In this document: positions 25,586-32,394 of the stretch, piece by piece
Numbering within the stretch: the stretch's first letter is position 1
How the letters are laid out: each line of letters starts with the position of its first letter
Origin: JAFAGX01 sp035623255
GTDB lineage: Bacteria; Acidobacteriota; Terriglobia; Terriglobales; Acidobacteriaceae
Reading direction: 5' to 3'
Assembly (NCBI GenBank): GCA_035623255.1
Contig: DASPTU010000125.1
Span: 62,001 to 126,000, forward strand
Length of the DNA: 64,000 bases
Translations under genes and position numbers: made by a program
The notes under the pieces: generated by a model
What the model saw: only the letters and a program-made list of their open reading frames with translations
Told to the model about the DNA's origin: nothing
Databases searched by the model: none

Positions 25586-27898
25586 TCAAAAAACTGTGGT
25601 CAGCCGCAGGGCATAACTGCGGGGCGGGCCTATGGCATTTCCCGAGAAAAGACCATTGAAATCTATAACATTCAGGTGGTTGGCGAGGTTTTCGATATCA
25701 CCCTGGAGTCGTAGTGCAACCCTGTCTTTCTGGTAGAGGTTCGTCCCAACTGACGCGCTGAACGAAAGCAGGGGTTTAATTCGGCCCCGATTGAAGTTCA
25801 AGTGGTCTACCACCGCCTGGCCATATTGTGCTACTGCTTGCTGATAAGTCCCAGTGAAATCGAATGGAAGCCCGCTGCCGTATTCCACTCCTCCGGCTAT
25901 CCATACGCGTGGAGCCAACTGGCTCCGCACGCGTGCGCGCAATGTGTTGCGCTGGTCTTGCGAATCAGGGAAGTGACCGCTCAACTGGGTGATGGCATTC
26001 GCGGCGTCGTCTCCCACGAAGAGTCCTCCGGTCACCGGAAACCACGCGTTCCCAACCGTATACGAATAACTTAAGAAACCCGAGAAACCTTTCCATATCG
26101 GCATTTCAATCTTGGCTTCGGCGCCGTAAATGATTGCTTTATCAAAAGCTATGGGGAACGCCACAACCGTATTCAGGATCGTGTCATCATCGGCAAAGTT
26201 GTTCACTTGACGGCGAAAGTAGTTCGCGTCCAGCCGGAGCTTGCCAAAAAATCCTTTTGTCACTCCCACTTCGTAGTAGTCGCCATGCGAAGGTTCGACC
26301 GGAAGGCGAAGAACATTAGGATTTAAGGAGGTAACCTGCGGCGAACTGGACAACAAGATGTTTTCAAATGACGGCGTCTGGAAAACTCGGTCGTAGGAAG
26401 CGTGCACGACCAAATCTGCCGACTGAAAGTACCGTGCCACCGAAAGCCGCGGGCTTACGGCGTTTTGGTTCAGCAGCAATTGGTAGTGGTCCCAGCGCAA
26501 CCCCGCTCTTACCGTCCATTTGCCCAAACGAATCAGATCTTCCACAAACGCCGACTGCTCAAGATCGGGGCGCTGGCTGGCAAAAGCAAAGCTGCGCGGT
26601 GTTCCCGGATCGAACACGTCCGGGTTAGTGATCACATCGTTGAAGTTCTCGTGAAGGAATAGATTGTCCAACTCGATCCCGGCTTTCCATTGCTGGCGCC
26701 CATGATCTGCGGAAACCACACCCTTGAAATACCCTTCCTTGAATTCGTTGTGCTGAAACGCAATCACTGGTGTTGAGGCCGCATTCGAAAATAAATCGTT
26801 CGAATCGGAGCGAACCATGCCGCGCAGGTCAGCCACTACTTGCGGAGAAAAAATGTGCTGATAGCTGACAATTCCTATGGTCTCGAAATTATCCGCATTC
26901 TGGCGTTGCCCAGCCTGCTGCTGGATCTGCTCATTGGGAACATCGAAGCGTGACAACGCGTGGCGAACAATGAAGTTCAAGCGATCATGGACGGTGAGCT
27001 CCCGCTCATACCCAGCCGCAAAATCCGCGGTCGTTCCCGTATTCGAGAGATTCTGGGGAACTACCGGATTCAGGTAGTGGCCGGTCATGCCCCCATTCGC
27101 GCTGACCAAAAACGTGTTCTTTCCGGTCATATACTGCATTCGGCTGAACGCGCCGGCCGTTTCAAAGCTGCCACCGGACAAGACAAATTCCCCGTGCCAT
27201 CCTTCCTGCGGATCGCGCTGGGTATTCAATTCGACGACGCCACCCATTTTCCGCCCATACTCAGCAGGAATCCCCGCGGTGTAGACATCGACAGATTCCA
27301 CGTCGTCCGCTTCGATCTCCGGCCCCATACCGGGCGAGCGATTGTCAGTCAGTGGAATCCCATCCACCACAAACTGCGTCTGATATTCGGAGCCGCGCGG
27401 ATGCAGTACGGCATTGCCTTCATACAGCCAGCCGGGCTGCGAGTTCACCAGATCCTGCACCGAGCGCCCAGGAAGCGACGTGGTACGGTTGTCAATCGTG
27501 TCGGGGCCGATTTGATTGACTGTCCCCACGCGATGCGGATCGACCAACGTTGCAGCAGCGGTCACCGTCACCGAGGTCGCAACCGAAGGCAAATTGAGCC
27601 TCACAAGGTAACTCAGTGGAACCGCCGACCGGATCTCCAGTGTCTGCGAAACTGGGGCGAAATCGGGCTCGCGAATCTCCAATCGATAAACGCCAAACGG
27701 CAAATGCCTGGCGATCAAGTTGCCGCTCTCGTCAGTGCTGAAAACATTGCGGTAATGGTTGGCCTCACTCAGCAATTCCACCTGGCTGCGAACCGCCAAG
27801 CCGACCGGGTCGATAACCCTCAGGCGCAGCTCTCCTGTATTGCTCTGGGCAAGGCTACAGGCGCACAAAAGCATGGCAAGCAGGAAGCGCTTCGGCAT
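25586..27898 (-). CDS. TonB-dependent outer-membrane receptor with carboxypeptidase-like N-domain
   Basis: This 770-residue outer-membrane protein has a signal peptide (MPKRFLLAMLLCACSLAQS) and a carboxypeptidase-regulatory-like beta domain (about 20-110, LRVIDPVGLAVR). A TonB plug domain follows (SVQDLVNSQPGW, VVDGIPLTDNR, VDVYTAGIPAEYGRKMGG), then a beta-barrel ending in Phe (RLTTVF). These proteins import large or scarce solutes using TonB energy. The substrate is unknown. Its place directly upstream of the unknown protein and pqq genes makes uptake of PQQ, a metal chelate or a substrate of PQQ enzymes worth testing. No TonB box was identified with certainty. Confidence 0.87.
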   Translation of the reverse strand: MPKRFLLAMLLCACSLAQSNTGELRLRVIDPVGLAVRSQVELLSEANHYRNVFSTDESGNLIARHLPFGVYRLEIREPDFAPVSQTLEIRSAVPLSYLVRLNLPSVATSVTVTAAATLVDPHRVGTVNQIGPDTIDNRTTSLPGRSVQDLVNSQPGWLYEGNAVLHPRGSEYQTQFVVDGIPLTDNRSPGMGPEIEADDVESVDVYTAGIPAEYGRKMGGVVELNTQRDPQEGWHGEFVLSGGSFETAGAFSRMQYMTGKNTFLVSANGGMTGHYLNPVVPQNLSNTGTTADFAAGYERELTVHDRLNFIVRHALSRFDVPNEQIQQQAGQRQNADNFETIGIVSYQHIFSPQVVADLRGMVRSDSNDLFSNAASTPVIAFQHNEFKEGYFKGVVSADHGRQQWKAGIELDNLFLHENFNDVITNPDVFDPGTPRSFAFASQRPDLEQSAFVEDLIRLGKWTVRAGLRWDHYQLLLNQNAVSPRLSVARYFQSADLVVHASYDRVFQTPSFENILLSSSPQVTSLNPNVLRLPVEPSHGDYYEVGVTKGFFGKLRLDANYFRRQVNNFADDDTILNTVVAFPIAFDKAIIYGAEAKIEMPIWKGFSGFLSYSYTVGNAWFPVTGGLFVGDDAANAITQLSGHFPDSQDQRNTLRARVRSQLAPRVWIAGGVEYGSGLPFDFTGTYQQAVAQYGQAVVDHLNFNRGRIKPLLSFSASVGTNLYQKDRVALRLQGDIENLANHLNVIDFNGLFSGNAIGPPRSYALRLTTVF

Positions 27899-28034
27899 GG
27901 GGCAAGATTCAGCTATATGAAAGCATAGAGCGGCGTCCTATCAGCCATCAACCGGCGGTTTGGGTGATGCCACTTGAGTAACTGACGAAGGCCTGCTGGG
28001 CAGAAGTCCTTGATGAGACTGACTAAACAAGCAA

Positions 28035-28075
28035 GGCGCTATCGACCCAGCCCGATGTCGAGCTACGATAGCGCC
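28035..28075 (-). terminator. Hairpin terminator after the PLP decarboxylase gene
   Basis: GGCGCTATCG (28035-28044) pairs perfectly with CGATAGCGCC (28066-28075), a 10-base stem with a 21-base loop. It lies about 60-100 bases past the stop of the minus-strand decarboxylase gene. Reading on the minus strand, a T-rich stretch (TTGCTTGTTTA) follows; on the + strand GCCTTTT follows. It is probably bidirectional. The rest of this 238-base spacer holds nothing I can identify. Confidence 0.6.
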
Positions 28076-28136
28076 GCCTTTTCCTGATCCAAATCCGGTT
28101 CAGAATCTATGCCATAGCCTGCACTTCCTCTAGTAC

Positions 28137-29594
28137 CTAATGAGATGCGCTGAGGTCCCGAATGATAACCAGGGTCTTGGCTGCTGCCTCCAACGCTTGC
28201 TCAAGTGCTACTAAGTGCCGTTCTTCGGTTAGGTAACTGATCACCATCATTCGCAACACGCTTTTGTTCTCGACTTTCGTTTCAGAGATCCATCGTCTCC
28301 CATCGCGCGTGACTTCTTCAACGATCTCTATGTGCGAAGCGGCCAGTTGCTCCTCGCTCAACCCTTTTGCCTTCAATCGAAACGCCACAATCGGCAGGAC
28401 CTGTGGTACTGCCAGTTCAAAATGCTCCGAAGAGTTCAGCCACTTCACAAAACCCTGTGCCAGCTTCATCTGCCGGTCGATGTGTTCCTCATAAGCCTTT
28501 CTGCCGTGGACCCTAAGCGTAAGCCAGAGCTTCAGGGAATTCATCCGGCGCGTCCATTGTGTGCTGATTCGCGAATTATCAATGCCCTTTGCTTCGGCCG
28601 CCTTTGGCATGTAAGGTGCCGAAACCGCGAACGCCCGCTCCAGCATTTCGGGATAACGCGTGAGGATCACCCCCGCCGCCAGCGGCACAGCCAGCCACTT
28701 GTGCGGATCAATCGTGATTGAGTCCGCCAGCTCGATCCCCAGTACCAAGTCGCGATGCTTGTCGGAAAAGATCGCAGCTCCACCGTAGGCCCCATCTACA
28801 TGCAGCCACAGGCCTTCTCGTCTGCAGATCGCGGCTAAGTTCACCATGTCGTCAACCGCTCCGGAGTTGGTCGTTCCAGCAGTCGCAACGACGCAGAATG
28901 GTTGCCTGCCCTCTCGCCGGTCCTGCTCGATGCTCATTTGCAGCTTCTCAGAGTCTAGCTGGACGCGGTCATTTAACCCAATTCGCCGCAGCGCTTTTCT
29001 TCCAATTCCCAACAAGCCGGCAGATTTGTCGATGGAGTGGTGAGCCTCGTCGGATGCATAAAAAACCGGCTGCCCAGCCATTGAGGCGGCGCCTTCCTCG
29101 ATAAAGCCGGGAAACTTCCATGCCAATGCCAGCGCCAGGCCGGTGAAGTTCGCTTCATTGCCGCCGCTGGTGAAGGTTCCGTTAAACTCACCCGGCCAGC
29201 CTACTTGTTCTCCGATCCAGCGCACTGCTTCGTGCTCGATTTTCGACGCCAGTTGCGACCGCTTGACCGTCGCCAGTTGCGGATTCAGCGCCGCCACCAG
29301 CGCCTCCGCCATTACGCCGATGTAAGTCGGCGTCGGATTCATCAGCCCGAAATAGTTCGCGCTCGGCACGTGAAATCCTTTGTCGACCATTTCTCCAAAA
29401 ATCTGGTCAAGAACTTCGCCCGCGTCCTCGCCGTTTTCGGGCAGGGCATTGTTCAAGGCTTCGAACGTACGTTCGGAAGCGGGTAGTTGCACGGGACGTT
29501 CAGCAAGGGAATCGAAGAACTCGTCAATCTGGTCGATCAGGTAGTACCCAATGCGTCGCCGGGTGGCGGAGTCGAGGTCAAAGTTCATGCCCAT
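28137..29594 (-). CDS. PLP-dependent aromatic-L-amino-acid / diaminobutyrate decarboxylase-like enzyme
   Basis: This group II decarboxylase-fold enzyme of about 485 residues has the PLP lysine in SITIDPHKWLAVP, the motif VATAGTTNSGAVDD and LWLHVDGAYGG. Conserved early residues GLMNPTPTYIGV precede the active site. Substrate (tyrosine, tryptophan, diaminobutyrate or glutamate) is undecided from sequence. I use the ATG at 29594 because GGGGAG lies 9 bases upstream; another ATG is at 29588 and an upstream in-frame start at 29624. The gene stands alone with a terminator hairpin after it. Confidence 0.87.
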   Translation of the reverse strand: MGMNFDLDSATRRRIGYYLIDQIDEFFDSLAERPVQLPASERTFEALNNALPENGEDAGEVLDQIFGEMVDKGFHVPSANYFGLMNPTPTYIGVMAEALVAALNPQLATVKRSQLASKIEHEAVRWIGEQVGWPGEFNGTFTSGGNEANFTGLALALAWKFPGFIEEGAASMAGQPVFYASDEAHHSIDKSAGLLGIGRKALRRIGLNDRVQLDSEKLQMSIEQDRREGRQPFCVVATAGTTNSGAVDDMVNLAAICRREGLWLHVDGAYGGAAIFSDKHRDLVLGIELADSITIDPHKWLAVPLAAGVILTRYPEMLERAFAVSAPYMPKAAEAKGIDNSRISTQWTRRMNSLKLWLTLRVHGRKAYEEHIDRQMKLAQGFVKWLNSSEHFELAVPQVLPIVAFRLKAKGLSEEQLAASHIEIVEEVTRDGRRWISETKVENKSVLRMMVISYLTEERHLVALEQALEAAAKTLVIIRDLSASH

Positions 29595-29733
29595 TGGACG
29601 AGACTCCCCAGCCAATGGCTTCACAGACCCAGACGGGTCGGCCGAAGATCACAGCCGGTTGTAACCCACATCACATCCCGTTGGTCAATGGCGGGCTATC
29701 GTGGTCTCGATGGCTGGCTTGTGAGGAGGCTCT

Positions 29734-30300
29734 ATGGCGCCCGCATTGGATGTCCTGCTCGTGCTCATCATCGCCCTCGCAGTTCTGGGCATCGCCTATC
29801 TAGTGCACCGGCTCGCGTTGGGCGGCGCGGAGGTACGCAAACTCTCGGGCAAAATGCTGGTGACTTGTCCGGAGACTAAAGAAACTGTGGCAGTCAAAGT
29901 CGCTACCGGCAAAGCCGCCTTGGGAGCCATTGCAGGAAAAGAGCATGTTGAACTCAGCCAGTGCACCCGCTGGCCGGAGCGCGCCAATTGCGATCAGGCC
30001 TGCCTCAGCGACTTGCTCGCCGATCCCGAAAAACACTCCGTCTGGGCGATTGCTGCGAGATGGTACCAAGGCAAGGCCTGCTTTTATTGTGGGCGGCCAA
30101 TTTCCGAACTTAGCCATCTCGATCACAGCCCAGGGCTGATCAGCTTTGACGGCAAAATCATCGAATGGGACAGACTCCGCCCCGAGGACCTGCCCAAAGA
30201 ATTAGCTTCGGCGCACCCAGTGTGCTGGAATTGCACCGTTACCGAGTCATTTCGTAAGGAGCATCCCGAATTGGTGACCGACCGCCCCTGGAAGCACTGA
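29734..30300 (+). CDS. Membrane-anchored cysteine-rich protein, unknown function
   Basis: This 188-residue protein has one N-terminal membrane helix (about residues 5-25) and a soluble Cys-rich part. Cysteines occur as TCPETK, CTRW, NCDQAC, CFYCGRPI and HPVCWNC, giving two CxxC knuckles (CFYC, CWNC) about 60 residues apart that could bind zinc or an Fe-S centre. Histidines in SHLDHSPG lie between them. A strong Shine-Dalgarno (GAGGAGG, 4 bases before the ATG) supports it. No family recognised with certainty. It stands alone; role unknown. Confidence 0.75.
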   Translation: MAPALDVLLVLIIALAVLGIAYLVHRLALGGAEVRKLSGKMLVTCPETKETVAVKVATGKAALGAIAGKEHVELSQCTRWPERANCDQACLSDLLADPEKHSVWAIAARWYQGKACFYCGRPISELSHLDHSPGLISFDGKIIEWDRLRPEDLPKELASAHPVCWNCTVTESFRKEHPELVTDRPWKH

Positions 30301-30315
30301 AAATGGGCGATCCTT

Positions 30316-30332
30316 ATCCTGAGCGGAGTGAA
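30316..30332. repeat. Dispersed intergenic repeat copy (ATCCTGAGC-type)
   Basis: ATCCTGAGCGGAGTGAA resembles the copies at 45876, 48781 and 62373, with core words CATCCTGAGC and a GCGAAGGATC-like second half. It lies in the spacer between the convergent ends of the Cys-rich gene and lysS. Confidence 0.4.
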
Positions 30333-30367
30333 CCCCTGTATTTCTAAATGTGTGGCTGAAATGCCAC

Positions 30368-31927
30368 TCAGGATGTTTGCGGCGTGCCTTCTGCTGCCTC
30401 GGTAGTCGACCCCTTCTCTGGCCTTAGCAAAGGAAAGAGAATCACATCGCGGATGGTCTGCGAGTTGGTGAGCAACATGGCAAGCCGGTCGACTCCCACA
30501 CCTACGCCACCCGCCGGCGGCATTCCGTACGAGAGTGCCCGTATGTAATCGAAATCCATCTGGTGCGCCTCTTCGTCGCCGCGCTCTCGTTCTCGCAACT
30601 GTTGTTCAAAACGCTGCCGCTGATCTTCCGGGTCGTTCAGCTCGCTGAAGCCGTTGGCAATCTCCATCGCGCCCACAAAGATCTCCCAGCGCTCGGTCCA
30701 TTCGAGCTCGTCAGGTTTTTGTTTGGAGAGCGGTGACACCGCGGTCGGGAATTCATAAATGATCGTGGGTTGGATCAGCTGTTCCTCAGCCGTAGCCTCA
30801 AACAGATTCGCAATGGTCTTGCCTGTCGGCTCATTCGGATCGTAGGACACATGCGCATGTGCGGAGTTGAATCGCTCCACCAGGGCCTTCACCGAATCAT
30901 GACTGGCAAAGTCCGACACCGTCGGTTTTGCGCCTGCTCTTTCCGGCCAGTAATGAATGATGGCCTCACGCATGGTCATACGCCGCCAGTTTGCTTCCGA
31001 CCAGTCGATCTCCTGATCCCCCCATTTTGATTTCGTGGCACCGAGAACGTCCTTGGCAGCCTGAATTATCAGTGCCTGCGTGAGATCCATGATTCCGCGA
31101 TAATCGGTGTAAGCCTGATAAGCTTCCAGCATGGTGAACTCAGGATTCCAGCGCCATCCAAGGCCTTCATTGCGGAAATTGCGGTTGATCTCATAGACCC
31201 GGTCGAACCCGCCCACCGTCAGCCGCTTGAGATAAAGCTCGGGCGCAATTCTCAGGTACAAATCCATGTCGAGCGTGTTGTGATGGGTTACAAATGGCCG
31301 GGCAACAGCTCCACCCGGAATCGGCTGCATCATCGGCGTCTCAACTTCCACAAATCCGTGCTCTTCCATGAAGCGCCGCATCGACTGCACCAGTTTGCTG
31401 CGCTTGAGAAAGACTTCTCGCACCTCGGGATTCATGATCAGATCGACATAGCGCTGCCGGTAGCGCAGCTCGACGTCCGTCAGCCCGTGCCACTTCTCGG
31501 GCAGCGGCAAGAGATCCTTCGACAAGAACGTAATGTCCTCGACGTGTACGGTTAGTTCACCAGTGCGAGTGCGAAACAGATACCCACTGACGCCAATGTG
31601 ATCTCCCAGATCGAGCAGCTTGTACAGCTCAAACCCTTTCTCGCCGACAGCATCCTTCTTCACATAAATCTGCAGCTTCTGTCCGCCCTGTTGCAGGTGC
31701 GCGAACCCGGCCTTCCCCATCAGCCGTATCGCCAAGATTCGCCCGGCCAGCCGCACTGTAAAGCGCGATTTTTCCAGATCCTCGCCCGATTTCCCTCCAT
31801 ACTCGCTCAGAATCTGCGGGACGGTATGGGTGAACTCGTACTTGGTCGGATAACTGGGTTGTCCGAGAGCTTCAATCTGCTTGAGCTTCTCGCGCCGCTG
31901 TTCGTAGATTTTTTCGTCGAGTGCCAA
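30368..31927 (-). CDS. lysS: Lysyl-tRNA synthetase, class II
   Basis: It charges tRNA-Lys. The N-terminal OB-fold anticodon-binding domain spans about 50-170 (VRLAGRILAIRLMGKAGFAHL), then class II motifs: motif 1 with FVEVETPMMQPI, motif 2 around NRNFRNEGL, and motif 3 with GVGVGVDRLAMLLT. At 519 residues it is full length. The start is a TTG at 31927. A TATAAT lies on the minus strand at 31960-31965. It is divergent from nuoA. Confidence 0.96.
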   Translation of the reverse strand: MALDEKIYEQRREKLKQIEALGQPSYPTKYEFTHTVPQILSEYGGKSGEDLEKSRFTVRLAGRILAIRLMGKAGFAHLQQGGQKLQIYVKKDAVGEKGFELYKLLDLGDHIGVSGYLFRTRTGELTVHVEDITFLSKDLLPLPEKWHGLTDVELRYRQRYVDLIMNPEVREVFLKRSKLVQSMRRFMEEHGFVEVETPMMQPIPGGAVARPFVTHHNTLDMDLYLRIAPELYLKRLTVGGFDRVYEINRNFRNEGLGWRWNPEFTMLEAYQAYTDYRGIMDLTQALIIQAAKDVLGATKSKWGDQEIDWSEANWRRMTMREAIIHYWPERAGAKPTVSDFASHDSVKALVERFNSAHAHVSYDPNEPTGKTIANLFEATAEEQLIQPTIIYEFPTAVSPLSKQKPDELEWTERWEIFVGAMEIANGFSELNDPEDQRQRFEQQLRERERGDEEAHQMDFDYIRALSYGMPPAGGVGVGVDRLAMLLTNSQTIRDVILFPLLRPEKGSTTEAAEGTPQTS

Positions 31928-31959
31928 AGAATTGTTTGCCTTTGTAGGAGTGAACAGCG

Positions 31960-31965
31960 ATTATA
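31960..31965 (-). promoter_or_regulatory. Consensus -10 box for lysS
   Basis: Reading on the minus strand, TATAAT lies about 33 bases before the lysS TTG start. No convincing -35 box is seen at 16-18 bases. Confidence 0.35.
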
Positions 31966-32030
31966 AACAACTGCTGTCCTTGAAGCGGCCCGCGACGCCG
32001 CGTTAGTATGACATGTTCATTGGGAACCTG

Positions 32031-32387
32031 ATGCCTCAGAACTACATTCCAATTTTCCTTTTCGTGGCTGTGGTAGTTGTTCTGATTCCTGTTACGTTGC
32101 TTGCCGCCAAGCTGGTGCGGCCAGAGAATCCCAGCCGCACAAAGCTTATGCCCTATGAATGCGGCATCGATCCCGTCAGCCTCTCCCGCGGCCGTTACAC
32201 TGTCCGCTATTACATTGTCGCGATTCTTTTCGTGGTGTTCGACGTTGAAACCATCTTCCTGTTTCCCTGGGCAGTAAAGTTCAAAGCGCTCGGCGTGTTC
32301 GGACTCATCGAAATGCTGATCTTCCTCTTGATTCTGATTGTCGGTTATATCTGGATCTGGAAAAAAGGTGCACTGGAGTGGGTCTGA
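32031..32387 (+). CDS. nuoA: NADH-quinone oxidoreductase subunit A
   Basis: The smallest membrane subunit of complex I, involved in the quinone end of proton pumping. The protein of about 118 residues has three hydrophobic segments, with the conserved loop KLMPYECGIDPVS and YYIVAILFVVFDVETIFLFPW. The ATG at 32031 follows GGGA at 5 bases; an in-frame ATG at 32013 would add 6 residues. It is alone here: nuoC and nuoD lie 30 kb away at the right edge, and nuoB is not between. Split nuo genes are unusual but known. Confidence 0.93.
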   Translation: MPQNYIPIFLFVAVVVVLIPVTLLAAKLVRPENPSRTKLMPYECGIDPVSLSRGRYTVRYYIVAILFVVFDVETIFLFPWAVKFKALGVFGLIEMLIFLLILIVGYIWIWKKGALEWV

Positions 32388-32394
32388 AACACCT

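Noticed and set aside
25586..27898. Receptor assigned to PQQ uptake directly
   Set aside because: No residue or motif shows the substrate; only position suggests it, so it is kept as a finding, not as a call.
26960..27928. 322-residue + strand frame
   Set aside because: It lies entirely within the TonB receptor gene in antisense and has arginine/proline-rich composition typical of shadow frames.
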